NCBI GenBank assembly: GCA_904063045.1
Contig: CAJFCJ010000002.1
Span: 2,130,422-2,194,421, forward strand
Length of the DNA: 64,000 nucleotides
Direction of reading: 5' to 3'
Source: Dimorphilus gyrociliatus
Taxonomy: Eukaryota; Annelida; Polychaeta; Dinophilidae
Shown: positions 25,128 through 38,689 of the stretch, in pieces
Position numbering within the stretch: the stretch's first letter is position 1
Layout: each line of letters begins with the position of its first letter
Notes under the pieces: model-generated
What the model saw: the letters and a program-made list of their open reading frames with translations, nothing else
The model's database searches: none
What the model was told of the DNA's origin: nothing
Position numbers and translations under genes: made by a program

Positions 25128-28100
25128 ATGTGGATGAAGGGTCTTTGGCAACAATTTTGGTTACTGATAATAGTGATATGTTTCTCTATATTCCTAGTAG
25201 CTGGTAAGTACAATTTGTAACGATCATGGGATAGTGATTAGTGTTGAAAAGTCTTATCAAAATTCAAAACAACGTAATATTTTGCTTCAATATGTCAATA
25301 GACTAAGTAGACTTAATATTACTTTCAGTATCAGAAAACTGTGAAGAAAATCAGTTTCGTTGTGATAATGGACAGTGCATTCATGGTTTTGCTAAATGTG
25401 ACCAAGAAGTTGATTGTCAAGACGGATCCGACGAAAGAAATTGTAGTAAGTATTTATACAATAATAAACCTTCGTTTTATGGAACATGTACACGTGTAAA
25501 GATAGGTTTCCACGTGTTTCTAGAGGAATCAATAATAATATGTGGGTGTGGTAGTCGCAACGGCGTTCTTATTGGGCGTTAGACTAGTCACGTGATTTTC
25601 TGTTGTGACCTAAGCTGACGCTAGACGAAGGCCTGTTGCATCATTTCCTCGTCCTAGATAATGACCATTTATTTCCTAGGCTAAGAATTTAATTAGGAAA
25701 ATTACTGGTAACATCAATTGTAAAAGATGATACAATTTTCTAATTATAACAATTTGTATGTAAACAAAGACTTATATCTCAGATTGTACTCTATGACTTC
25801 TGTCTACCGACTTCAGCATGGCAATGACATTATTCAAAAGAGATATTTTTGGTTATCGTTTTGAAACGAATTTAACAGACCATAACATACTCGTAATATT
25901 TTATGTCTGGAATTCGGTTATATAAATATTGATTTTCAAAGAGGTCATTAGCAACGACGCCTTTGTTAAACTTTGTTCCAGTTGTGGGAAAAGTAGTTTC
26001 GTGAATTATAAACAAAGCCTTTGATTAGATTTGGTACTACTATTTATCGTCTCTTAAACCTTGATATCTTTACGAAAAGATACAATTCTAACTTCTGATT
26101 GATTGATTGGAGAACAAATATTTTCGTCAATAACCGGAAGTAATGTTGCCCTCTCAACAATATGTATTTTACATTGTGAAAAGTTCTTTATAACTTGTAG
26201 TTTACTAGGTGGTAGAGTTTTTGATATATTACGTCGTCATTGTATCGAAGTAGATATCTTGTTGTTCTTACGTATATTAAATCCAACACAATAGTATTCT
26301 TTTAGGACTAATGGACAGCTCGAAGCTGTTATTCAAAATATTAAATTGAATAGTCAATGGCGTAACATATGCGTTAATACCAGGATTTCTCATTGAAAAT
26401 CTCGCCACCCGATTGACCGCTTTTTCACCTCTCAAGGTCAATGTAGAATAAAATTTTCTACTTTTGATTTTTTTCTATTACTCATAAGGAACGGGTTTTT
26501 ATTCACATAGATATGACCTGTTCCTAGATAAATCACTATCTCTATTATCGCAATTTTTTACGCTAATGTTTTAGTAAGATAAATTTTCATTTCGTACAAG
26601 AATTTTTAAGACGAAGTTAGGTTGGGTGTGTTCTTTATGGTTCAAAGTTAAACCTTTTTGTCTAGAAGACAAGGGATTTTATATTTACGCATTGAATTAC
26701 GTCAATCGCCAGTAGTTTTCCAAGAATCAATGAACGTATATTTCTCTTTCTTTACAGAACTAAGTGAACCTAAACTATGTAAACAAAGTTATACACGTTG
26801 AGAGCTCTTGCCGTATCATAGAGATTACCGCACAGTAAACTAACCTAGTTATGAATAATATCATGTCGTTAACCGACTACATACGACCCGTCGCTGATTT
26901 GCCATGGAATTTACCACCATGAATGATAATAGCGTAGCTGTAAAGCTCATAATAGTTGTCAGGAGTTTAGGTGGATTAATTAATAATTTTTTACAATTTA
27001 AAATTTAATACTTTCTGAATATCAGATTGAGATATTGGTTCAGATTAATTTCATGAATCAGCTAATAAAGTTTAACTAGTTAATATTTGTTTGTTTTTGA
27101 TAACAATTCTGAATCAGAACTGAATCAGGTGTTAAATAGCGTGATCAGAATATGCATATTCATCAGAACAGATTATTTATCAAGTAAACTTGCTAGGTCA
27201 AAAGAAGATAAGTCATCTGATACGATTCAATAAATGAGATGTTAAGTAGTTCTTATCTGTTTGTTTCTCTCTGACTCCAGGGCGCGCAAAAATAAATTTG
27301 TAAATAAACTTTACTAGATGGCGTTGTTTTTGGACCACTGCAAGCGCCCTGCAAAAGATCAGAGAATTGCAATCAGGTGCTGCCGAGATGAAGCTTTTAC
27401 AGTTATTGTACTACTTATATATTGTTTTAATTTACTCTCATTCTGTGAGTGCAAGGAGACGAAAATCGTGGAAAAAGAAGTTGTTCGAGCCAGGTTTTCT
27501 TTTGATATCTTTATTTTTAAGAATTTTTTAGAATTTATATTTTAGTAACGTAGAGTAAATTTAGGCCAAACTTAGAGAAAAAGTACGCTAAAGACTCAAA
27601 AATTAGGTTTATCATGTTTATCACGACACTTCTACGCTGTTCGAAAACTTAATGCAGTATTGTCTCGAGAGAGAATTATGCTTGTAGTGGGTTTTGAGAG
27701 ATGAATCTACGCGGTGATGAAGCTCGTTTTCTCGCTATTTTGGCTTCTGCATAATGACGATAGATTTTTTTCCTCGTCTTTTAGGTGTTGAAAAACAGGA
27801 GCTAGCGTGCCCATTTTCTTTAATATCGATTACCTACTGTATAGCTATTTGTCAGAGTTTAATGTTGTGTGTAAAATAGTAATGTTCGTTAAAAATTAGA
27901 GTAACTTCAAGTGTTTGTTCTTAGAAGATCTAACTCTCCACTTTATTACAATTTTTCTCCTGTTTGAGTAAAAGAGCATCAGGAAATTTGGTGCAATTCT
28001 GATTGAATTTAGAAGCGAGAGATCTCGAGCCAAATGATTTATTACTGCTGTCAAAAAATATCTTTCCTTCTTACTTGCATAACTTTGTTTAGCTTTTTTT

Positions 28101-31100
28101 TTTCTTGCCGAGAGGAAAAACAATATAAGTTGTTAAAAGAAAGTTCTTTGAAAAAATTTGCAAAGTGATTAAGCGTAAAGAAAGGTAATTAACTTGAAAA
28201 TGTTCTCGAGATACGTATAGCTCAATCGATCACTTGTTCCGAATCATTTGCTCCGTCTCGATTGGTGCTGGCCTTTCCTTTCCGCTCGTAGGAACTCGAT
28301 TTTGAATGAGCTTTTTTTTTATCGTTTAATTAAAAACGCGAAACGCTCATCGTTATTAAGCAAAGAAAGCGGTAACATTCGTCATTGCCTAAACCCCCAC
28401 GTTATGTTGAGCTAGCGTATCAAATCCTAGGATAAGGACTGTCGTTTTGCTTGCTAAATAAGACGACTTGATGCTGGTCGTTCGGTCGTTGATTGCTTCA
28501 GTTTTTCCTCTTTGCTTATCTAAGTGCGTTATCGTTCGAGTAGAAAACGTGCTGTAAAAGAATTCGTTTAAAATTTTTAGCAATGTTTTCGTTTATCCAA
28601 ATATCTTACCTTGTACTGGTTGACTGTATAGATAAAAAATCTATTAGCTTATAAAGTGCTTAAGAAAAGAGCTGTAGAATTTTTAACGGAAAAGTAGACT
28701 GCCGAGGAATTTATTTTGCTTGCAATTAAAATTTTTCCACCCACATATCATTGGTTCCATTCCTTTTAACTCAGACAAGGATGTATTTGCTTTTGACCAG
28801 CGAAAAGTTCGAAGCGCTCAGACGGTCGGAATGCTTTTACATCAACTTGATTCGATTTAGGGAGCGATTTTCAATCGAATTTTATCATCGTATTGTACTT
28901 ATATGCTCTTTCTTTTCAGCTATCAGGAATTGTGCTAATACAACAGAATTTCAATGTGAGGATAAAAGAAATTGTATACCAAAGCATTGGAAGTGCGACG
29001 GAAGTGAAGATTGCACGGACGGTTCAGATGAGAGAAATTGCGGTAAGTTGCAAAAATAAATTATTAATGGCCGATTAGAGAGCTCCGACAATTTTACGCG
29101 TAAATGTTGATACGATAATGGTATGAATAAGGGCACATTGTAAGAGGGCCGTTACTCGACCTACAGCAATTTGGAAAGTGCTGATTTGCTATAAATGACA
29201 TTACCATCGTCATATGTTACTATTCAGCCATTAGGAGTGCTCTGGCCATTTCATTAAGGTTCTTATTTCCTCTTTTTTTTCGCTCACCATTTCACTTTTT
29301 CCAGCCCTTTGTGCACCAGGACGATTTCTTTGCCATAAAAGCAATGGGCAATGCATAACTGGCGGCTGGAAATGCGATGGAGAAAAGGATTGCCCGAATG
29401 GAGAAGATGAATCCGATGAAACTTGCAGTAAGAAAAGAGAATGTCCAAAAGATCATTTCCTATGTCCTGGTACCTCCAAATGTATACCAAATGTCTGGTT
29501 ATGTGATACTGATTTTGATTGTCCTAATCAAGAAGATGAAAGACTAAATTGTAGTCCCAAACCTTGTAGCGATGGTGAATTTTCTTGCAAGAATGATCCA
29601 AACGAACCACAAGAGTGTGTAGCCAAATCCTGGAAATGTGATGGCTTTAAGGATTGTGAAAATGGGTTCGATGAAGCAAACTGTAACACCTCTGTTTCGA
29701 ACTTTTGCAATGAAACCCAGTTTGCCTGCGATAATAGTCTTTGTATACCTAAATCAAAAGTTTGTGACGGCTATATAGATTGTGCCCATAAAGAAGATGA
29801 AGCATCTTGTTCAGAAATTACCTGTGGAAAAGATGAATTTTTTTGTTCCTCTTCAAAGTTGTGTATACCAGATTCTTTGCGATGCAATGGACATCCGGAT
29901 TGCTTGAATTTAACAAACGGAGTTGCTGTCGATGAATATAATTGTTCTTCATCGCAATTAAATAGATTTAAGAAATGTGAGCTCATCGGGAAAATAGATT
30001 GCAGCGACAAAGACATTGATGATCCAAATTATGAAAAAAGATGTGTTGACTGGGACGATTTTTGCTCTAAGAAAGAAAAATGTGGTGCGTCTAATGAAGA
30101 AATTAATAGAGTTTGTAATATTAAAGGTAGTTATTGTCAATTTTCCATATTTATTATCTTTTATAATTGAATATAGCTAACAAGTTGCATTATTTTCTTT
30201 TACAGAGGAGTGCGATAAAACAGTGGGAAGTTGTCAGGGCTGTTTTCCTACTGAAACTAGTAAAAGAGAAGCATGTTATTGTCCTATTGGTTACGAACTA
30301 GCTGCCGACAGAAATTCTTGCCAGGGTAAATAGATATACGTCAAACTTTTAAGCTATAAGCTAACAAAAAAGTTATATTTTATAGCTAAAACCAAGTGCT
30401 TCAATTGGGGTGTGTGTTCACATCCGAAAAAATGCAGAATGCTTGAAGGCTATCCGAAATGTTATTGTGATGAAGGATATCATCTCCGCAATAGAACTTG
30501 CCGAGCCATCACTCCAGGCTTCATCATGTACGCTCACAGTCATATTGTGAAGGCGTTTTCAACCAATGCTAATCACCACAGTCAACAGCCAAAGACAATT
30601 GTTAATCAGTCAAGACATGCTTTGGCATTGGCTGTAGATATTAACCAAAACAGAGTTTTCTATTCTGATATGAACATGGGATCAATCTGGAGGTAAAATA
30701 TTTATCATACATAGCTGTTTTAAGAAGGTTTAAAAACTTCTGATGACTTTTTGAATTGAATGTACTTTGTAAAGAAGCAAACTGTAATTTTGATTGTTTT
30801 TTCAGAGTGGATTTGAAGGAAGATGATTTAAGTCCCAGGTCGAGAACGCAGATACAAGTAGAAAAATTAAAACTTGTTGAAGGACTTGCATATGATTGGG
30901 TATCAGAAAATTTATATTGGACAGACAATGGAAGAAAAGTTATTGAGGTCATGGAGGCCAATAACCCAACAAATCGAAGAGAATTATTTACTGAAAATCT
31001 CATGGAACCTAGAGGTTTAGCAATTGATCCTCGTAATGGTTGGATGTACTGGTCAGATTGGGGTAAAGAGGCCAGAATTGAAAAAGCTGGAATGGACGGC

Positions 31101-32074
31101 ACTAAACGGCAAACATTGTTGGCAAAACAAAATGGTATATTATGGCCGAATGGTTTAGCAATCGATTATTATACAGATACATTATTTTGGGTGGATGGTT
31201 CCCTGAGTACTATAAATCGTGTATCATTGGATGGCACAAAGCGAAGTATAGTATTTGGTGACGCTAACTATTTACGATTACCATACAGCCTAGCAGTATT
31301 CGAAGATTACATATATTTATCTGATTGGAGTACACACGGACTTTTTAAAATTGATAAATATGCGGATATACGAAAAAACTTTTCAGTAGAAAAACTAGTA
31401 ATTTCAAGATTTGCCGTAAACAGTGTTCAAGTCTTCCACAAAAAACAACAGCCTGATGTAGCAGATAATCCTTGTTCTGACAACAGAGGCGGATGCTCTC
31501 ATTTATGTTTAATTTCTCCAAGAGTACATTCTACTGCTCCCTTGGAAAGAACTTGTGCTTGTCCGAGCACGGGGAAATTTACTTTCGATGGTAAAACGAA
31601 ATGTGTATCTAATGTCAAACCGGAAAATACTGAGGGCGGTTCAAGTTCCAGTCCCGACAATGTTGATAGACCTGTGAAAAGACAAGTTTCTGCCGATAGC
31701 AAAGCCGTTGGAAGAGTAGCTGGAATTGTCATCGCTTGCCTAGTCCTCATTCTGATTTTATCTGGTATTGCTGGATATTTTGTTCATCGATCATACAGAA
31801 AACGTTTTATCAGGTCGATGAATTTTGACAATCCTGTCTACAGGAAGACTACGACATCGGAAGCCAACGAAGACGTTCTTCTAAAGCTATCCAGTAACGA
31901 TGGGTCACACATTCCAAATGGCATAAATAGGCCGACTGCAATAAATCATGTGCAAATGGTTAGTACAGTATCAAAGTTTTTAATATAGAACACTGTTTTA
32001 AACAACTTTTTTCTCCAACACAGACTACAGAACATTTAATGACTGGAGAGCTTTCGAATCACTCTCTAGCTTAA
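25128..32074 (+). CDS. LDLR/VLDLR-type lipoprotein receptor
   Basis: A type I membrane receptor of the LDL receptor family, probably an endocytic lipoprotein or yolk receptor. Exons: 25128-25203, 25329-25445, 28920-29042, 29305-30126, 30206-30325, 30386-30692, 30806-31958 and 32024-32074; 922 residues, all in phase. The order is: signal peptide ([16 protein letters not shown]); seven LDL-receptor class A repeats with CxDGSDExxC-type calcium cages (one each in exons 2 and 3, five in exon 4); a degenerate Cys-rich segment; two EGF-like modules; a six-bladed YWTD beta-propeller (LYWTDNG, MYWSDWG, LFWVDGS, IYLSDWS); a third EGF; a short Ser-rich stalk; a transmembrane helix ([19 protein letters not shown]); and a cytoplasmic SMNFDNPVY internalisation motif, nearly identical to vertebrate VLDLR/LDLR. 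LRP1/LRP2-size proteins are excluded by the single propeller. It could equally be called LpR or vitellogenin receptor. Confidence 0.92.
25446..28919 (+). other. 3.5 kb second intron of the LDLR-like gene
   Basis: This intron separates the first and second class A repeats and is about 50 times longer than typical introns in the window. Open frames inside it (for example 26103-26294 and 27318-27545) lack splice context and homology. It may hold enhancers or an alternative promoter; I identified no specific element. Confidence 0.7.
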
Positions 32075-32212
32075 TTGATACACACTATGTAGGAAATGAA
32101 CTTGTACATCTCACAACACATATATAAGCAACACTTATTATTAATCTCTACATGAAAGTTTGAAAGATATTTGTGTATTTCAATTTCTTGGAAGATGCAA
32201 ATATCTTCGTGT

Positions 32213-32330
32213 ATATATATATATATATATATATATAAATGTATAAATATCTATATATCTATATATCTATATAGATATATATATATTAGTATATATATGT
32301 ATATATATATATATATATATGTGTGTGTTA
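32213..32330. repeat. Compound AT/TATC microsatellite
   Basis: AT dinucleotide runs interrupted by TATCTATATATC-type units and ending in TGTGTG. Confidence 0.9.
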
Positions 32331-32871
32331 ATATTTACATACATTCATAAAAATGTATGCAACATGTTTTGTAGAAAAGTCTAAAATCTGCTATAAGGGA
32401 AGGAAAGAGGCAGATTAATGCTAAAAAAGATCTGTTAACGGAATCTCTTGTCGAATGAAGAGTTGTTGCATCGCTTTCGGGTGTGACTGCAGCTGCTTCT
32501 GCTATGAAGCTATTCGATTAGGCAGCTAATGATATAAACAATAACATTTATTTAACATTTTTGTTTTAATTTATTCTAAAGTTAATATTTTCTAGAAAAA
32601 TTATCAAATATCTTGTGCCATACAGAAAAATATGTATACAATGTGCATATATATACATATATATATTATGTTATGTTGCAAAAAAAAATTTACCTCATTT
32701 TATGTAAATATTGTGTTTGAAATCTCACACGAGATATTTATGTTATGTTTTTTATGTTATGAAGACCATTGTCTTTCATTCTGTTTTCTGGCGAAAGAGC
32801 TAGAGAAAAGATGCGAATTTGAAAAGAAATATTTTATCTTATATACTACTTACTGTTGTATTGTTTAATAA

Positions 32872-32906
<35 letters not shown>

Positions 32907-33556
32907 AGTATATATATTTACATATATATATATATATGTAAAATATTTCAAAATATAGACTTTATACTGTTTTTATATAATTAATATTTTAGTATATTTA
33001 TATTTATTCTTACAATATATTTTTATACGATAATAAGAGTTTTTAAGCTATCCAACCATGTAAAATATTTGAACCTTAAATCAAATTGGGATGAGTAAGA
33101 AAGAGAGGAAGAGGAATAAGGGAAAACTAGATATAAAAGATCAATAATAATAACCGACTATCGTACAATCAGATGTCCAATCGAACATTCGACGCCCGCT
33201 TATCAAAGTCATTATCGTAACCGTTAGCCTCCGATTCTTCAAACCTGATCCCTCAGCTGACCGATTTCATCATATCGTAAATTGCAATCGTAACCCGACC
33301 GTTATTTTATTTTTTTTCCCGATATATTTAAGTCTATTAAAGCATTTTTTTACTCGAAATCATTAAAACTCTATATATAAATTTATATATATAGTATATA
33401 AAAGAAAAGGTGTGCCAACTCATATTAAGTAAAGTATCCCTACTAAGCAAAAATTTTCGTTAATACCCATAGAAAACTTTTTTATCAACATGATTAATAT
33501 TGGAGCAAGTATTATCGGCGTTGTTACTTTCACTTTTTTCCTTTTTCTTTATCTAA

Positions 33557-33560
<4 letters not shown>

Positions 33561-33598
<38 letters not shown>
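33561..33598. repeat. (CT)n microsatellite
   Basis: About 19 uninterrupted CT units. Confidence 0.97.
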
Positions 33599-33605
<7 letters not shown>

Positions 33606-34905
33606 TATTCTTTCCATCGTAACCATTTTCTTTTTGAGTAACCTTTAGAATAGAATCAATAAAACCGAGAATAAGATAGACGTATTGATAAAAGATGTTG
33701 GTATCTGTATGTTTTTACTCTCAAGAAAAAACCTTTGGCTACGGAAATAAAATATGGGAAAAATTTTCTCTCGATTCTCCTACTGAGAATACAATTGATT
33801 TTCTTTATTCATCTTCTTTTTCTTTCTCTCTTTTCCTCTTTCTCCTTTTCTCTTCCTCCTTTTATATCATTTTACATATTCACCGATTAAATAAAGACTC
33901 ATATAAATCTCTAGTTGACTTTTGTTCGTCTGCACTAAGTATCAATAGTCTAGTTTTATCTATTGGATGTTGAAAAATGAAAATTCCAAGGATTTTTCTT
34001 TCCATGTCTAATTGATTTTTGCAAAATATAAATAATATTAAAATTGTTAAATGTTATTTTTGAATAATCAATAATTTTAGTTAATTAGTTTGAATAGATT
34101 AACACACTTGCTATTCCTCTTCTATTCAATTTATTCATATTTTAAAATTTTCATAATTAATTATCCTCATTTTAATCCATGATATTCTATATTTAAAGAA
34201 CTTTGAGCGGGTCAAAGTAAATATGGTATCTAGTTAAATCCAGCTCTATCGAACCACAAATAGGCCTAAATATATCATTTGACCGACATCTGGTTAGCAT
34301 CTTTAGCCCACTTTCAATTCAATATTCTTAATATAATATATAGTATATTGTAGATTTTTATATACTTATATATATATATACTGTATATGTAAATATTAGA
34401 ATATATACTGTATATATACGCTTGAGTAAATATTCATCGTATGATGAAACTCATTCTAGGAATTCAGAGTTCATTCATAAGACATTTTCCGCTCCCGCTG
34501 TACGAGTCATGTTTATTCATAAGTTTAAACATGTGATTGTTTGTGTTCCATAGTTACTTGGTCTATTAAAAAGATATTCATTTAAACTTAAAATCAAGTG
34601 ATATTTATTTTTCTGCATAATTTTCACATTTAACTCATCGGAAAGTTTGTATTTCACAATTAAAACATAAATTATTCTTTCAGATTTTTATTAACAATAT
34701 TCACGATAGATGGCGATAGAAGACGGTCACTACGTCAATTGAGAAGTAAACATTTTGTGTTAAAGGAACAGCAAAGAAAAAAGGATAAAAAAAAAACAGG
34801 CAAAAAATTGAAAGAGAAAGAGATATTCAAGTGTTAAGAAAATTGTAAAGAATCGATATATTAACTCTTTTTAAGTTTTCTTTTAATTTAATTTTGAATT
34901 TTGTT

Positions 34906-37900
34906 TTAAGCCCAAATCTGAATCAAAATGTGAGAAATCATTAATAAAATACTTCCAAAAGCAATTTTGGCATTCGTTGCTCCACTTTCGTTCAAGCTGT
35001 TAATAAAACCTCCGCTTCCGGCTTTTCCTGTCTCGGATAAAACGCTACTTAGTTTGGATGATATAATATCTTTCTTTTCTTTATCTAGTGCTGCATATTG
35101 AGATTTAGACAAACTTGCAGCCTGGTTTATCGTAAACCACTGTAGTTGTTGGGAAGTTAGGCCATTTATTTGCATGTATGGCAAAGATTTAAGGTTGTTG
35201 GGAGTTAGACTGGCTATACCATCTTTACTTAATTCACTTAATTCTGTTTTAGTTAAACCCCCTATAACAACCCCTACAGTTTTCACAGTTGCAGAGTTCC
35301 ATTTCTTTATTTCGGAACCGAAAGATTTTTTTGCTAGCTCAGCAAATTTTTGCAATTGACCATCCACGCAAGTTGTTGTTTTCCCTATGCTAGATGCTAC
35401 CTGCTTATAGATAGTACTCGGAATAGTCTGTATTTTAGCTGTGTCCGCTCCGCAAATTAGTTCGCTTATTGACTGAATATCTGCAGCAGATAGTTTACCA
35501 ATATCATCATTACGAGCATTCTTTAGGAAAGATTCGAAAGCTGATTGTAAAGAGTTGGCATTGTCATGCCATCTACCGTGCTTTCCAACCGAACTTGCTG
35601 CTTCAAGTGAAGTTATGCGTAGTTTATCTGCGTCGCTTCTCTGTAGACCAGAAACAATACTTCCGAGATCTTCTATATTTTTGTCAGTCCATTTCGAAAC
35701 ATCGGTGTCCAAAGTTTCTTTAGCTTTTTCAACTAATGGTATCAAATGTTTCGATCTTTCCCACGAAGTAATTTTGCCCAATACGTAAATGCAATCTTTA
35801 AATTCCTTTGTGCTTAGTGCTGCTATCTGTTCTTGCGTTAGCATAGTAGCTTTATGACCCATTTTCCTGATATCGTCACATGTGAGCGAGACTGCAGTAG
35901 ATCGCTTTCTTCTGGCGGTTGCATTGGTTTCTTTTCCATTACAAGTTGTAGAATCATCGGCTAACTTCATCCTTTCGAAAACTTTGGCAAATTTATTATC
36001 GTCATTCAGACATTCGTATCCAAATCTGAAACCATTATATTCCCTTTTCGTTAGAGTTTGTAGTTGTTTTTTGGCTTCTTCAACAACTACTTTATCGAAT
36101 TGGCCGCATAGAGCTTCGTTCGGTAAACTATCTATTTCATCATCGCTTAAGCTTAGGATAAGTGTACCAATGTTGCTTACATCCTCTCTTGTAAATTTAT
36201 CGTATCCGTTACTACCTTTGTACTTAAGGATAATTTCCCTGCGGGTATCACAATTTAATGCCCGCTCTTGTAAAACGTCAACAGACTCCTTTATCTGTTT
36301 ATCTGTCATTTTACTCTTCACGTGGCTCTCTGTCATACCTACGCCAAGTGTTCCGATCCTCCTTAATGACATTGTTGTCGATAGGCATACATTGGTAATC
36401 TGTTCCATAACAACTTTCGGCATATCATCGACCAGACATTCAGCTATTTCTTCACATAACTCACTCACTCCATCGTTAGTGACGTTAAGAAGTATCTGTG
36501 GATTCATTCGCTTAAATAAACATTTGTATTTCTTCATAGTAGAAATAGAAGATAAGTCAGATTGTCCGCGTGCTGATGTCAATCGTTCTTCAGCTCTCTC
36601 TGCAAGATATTGTTCCTTTGCAGGTTCTAAAAATGAACTAAATTCCATAAGCTCTTCGAAATTATCCGCAGCATTGCTAGACTCAATATTCAGTTCTTTG
36701 AGTTTATCTATTTCGAGAGCAGTTATCGTAGATCCATACTTGTCATTGAGATTTCCATTTTCATCAATAGGACTTCCAAAACTTTTTTCACACTTGTCAA
36801 AAATTGCTGCTTGCTGAAAGAGTTATCTTTTAATTAAAAAGGAGAAGCCATTCTGATTATTAAAAGGCTTACCGAACTACTATCCATGAATGAATAGCTT
36901 TCTCTATCTGAACCATCGAAGCATATCTGATTATCTTCAAATTTGTCTACGTCATCAGTGTTTAAAAGTTTCAATTTTGCTAATTTCTTTATTCGCTCTT
37001 TGTCTATATTTTTATGTCCTTTCCTCTTTATTGTCTCTGCCATTACGTGGAACATTGGTTCATCAACATCTTCATCAAAATCGAGTGGTTCCACTTCCTC
37101 TTCCAATTCAGGTGCATCAGCTACTTTGTCAAAGAATTGTTCAATATTATTCTCAGAGATTTTCGATATCCAATCAGAATCCAACTGACGAATCATGGTT
37201 TTTGGTATATTGTTAATATTTTCCATTAAGCCTTCTTCAGTTTTAGGCACTTCAATATCTCTTTCCCATTTTTCTAAAAATAGGTCAACTTGCCGAGGAT
37301 TCATTTTAGCTCCCTCAAACTTTTCAAGATCATCATTATCCATTTTACCCATTTTATTAACAAAATCGTTTAAATCTCCAAGGCTGATACCTTTGATAGC
37401 ATTTTTAGACTTTACAAGTTCAGGTAACAAGTCCTTCTCAGGAATATCTCTCAATACTTCTTCAAGTCTTTCGCCAATATTTATAACAGTTTCAAGATCG
37501 GGATCAAAGTCATTATTCTGAACAGTTTGCAGGATTTGTTCTTTGTTCATTCGGGTGATTTGTTTTGGTAATAGAAGATTGATTGATGTTGCGGCTAAAT
37601 CTGGTTCAAATTTCTCTCCTTCATCCAGGATTTTCTCAATATTCTTAATTACTGAATCGCTTAGTTGCTGTTCTTGAGCTGGTGTAATGTCTTTATTTTT
37701 CAATAATCCTCTTAGAGAATCGGCATTTTTTAACTTAAAGTATAAAAAAATATTTAAATAATCCTAAGTGATTAATATTTAAGTATAAGGCTCACAATAT
37801 TTTCACTAATCTGAGAAAATTCGCTTGGAGGCATTAGAGAATTGAAATTATCACTGATTTTTTTAAATTCGTCTGGGTCTTGTACGTCTTTAAGATGAAA

Positions 37901-38035
37901 ATTATCGCTCCATTGGAATCCACGTCGTTCCTGAGGTGCTGCGTCTTCTTTAAACCAATCATCTTTTAGGGCAGGCTTACCTAAAGATTTACCAGAAAAT
38001 AAGATTATACATAAAACCAATATACCGGAAAACAT
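34906..38035 (-). CDS. Stereocilin/otoancorin-like GPI-anchored protein
   Basis: A secreted helical-repeat protein of the mesothelin/stereocilin/otoancorin superfamily; in vertebrates these attach extracellular matrix to cell apices. Exons: 37796-38035, 36873-37733 and 36813-34906, in phase, 1002 residues. The first in-frame ATG (38035) gives a clean signal peptide MFSGILVLCIILFSGKSLG; the TTG-begun reading 15 bases upstream is not needed. The body consists of repeated short helical units such as LTKTELSELSKDGIASL and LTSQQLQWFTINQAASLS, the LxxLxxxxLxxLS pattern of this superfamily, with scattered Cys pairs and an RRKRS dibasic site near the middle that could be a furin site (mesothelin is also cut there). 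The C-terminus has a small-residue stretch followed by a hydrophobic end (IAFGSILLMISHILIQIWA), typical of a GPI signal. The family call rests on the repeat pattern and architecture, not on strong identity. Confidence 0.62.
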
Positions 38036-38689
38036 CGTAATATCAACCAAACTGACTAAGGACTGACTAAAAGCTCAACAAATCTTCAACACCACCCTAC
38101 ATACAGGACTTCTATAATAATTAGATTTGTTGATTTATTGATAATAGTCAATCGACTTTAATTCTATGTTATTGCTTTGCCTAGTAACAGAATGATAACT
38201 AATGGTTAATTTTTCATAAACTCTTTTATAGATAGTGACGTAAAGCGTTCAATTATTTACAAACAACTTAGGCGTATGCATTAAACATTCTTTTTTTCTC
38301 CTTTTTTGAACAGGAGAATATTATTACATATTTTAAAATACGGCCATTTTGTTTCTTTTATAAACAAAAGAAGAACAAGAAAACTGCTTTAGTCAAGTAT
38401 TTTCTATATATCTATTAATTTTAAATAAATAAGAAATATACATTTTTAAAGGTAAAATCCAAGTTGAGAAGAGTCTAATATGATTATTATAATAAATAGA
38501 AAAAAGACGCCTTTTTTCTCCGTTCGTTAATTCTTCATTAGTCTTTTTTGTTCAAGAGGAAAAACAGAGCATAGACCTAAAGAATAAACCTATTTAAGGG
38601 CATTTATTATTTATCTAGTCTATTTGGCAGTAAGAGAAAAATTCCTATACGTTTTTTAGGAACACTAGGTGGCTTGTATGTTGGACTTT
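38036..38689. other. Spacer between the stereocilin-like pair
   Basis: About 650 bp between the start of the intact gene and the 3' end of its broken neighbour; should hold the promoter of the intact gene. No other feature recognised. Confidence 0.5.

Larger units (their letters stand above)
32075..34905. other. Convergent intergenic region rich in microsatellites
   Basis: 2.8 kb between the LDLR-like stop (+) and the stereocilin-like stop (-). It holds AT tracts (about 32213-32330 and 32876-32940), a CT tract, AATAAA at about 32868, and two TATACTGTATA motifs (about 34376-34386 and 34405-34416). No gene recognised. Confidence 0.6.

Noticed and set aside
33561-33598. Repeat array that might suggest CRISPR
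   Set aside because: Simple CT dinucleotide repeat in a eukaryotic genome; no spacers or cas genes.
35882-36817. 311-codon plus-strand frame opposite the stereocilin-like gene
   Set aside because: Antisense shadow; the minus strand has a coherent signal peptide, repeats, GPI tail and in-phase introns.
38036-38050. Start of the stereocilin-like protein at 38050 (MVDIT)
   Set aside because: That codon is TTG; the first ATG at 38035 gives a complete signal peptide.
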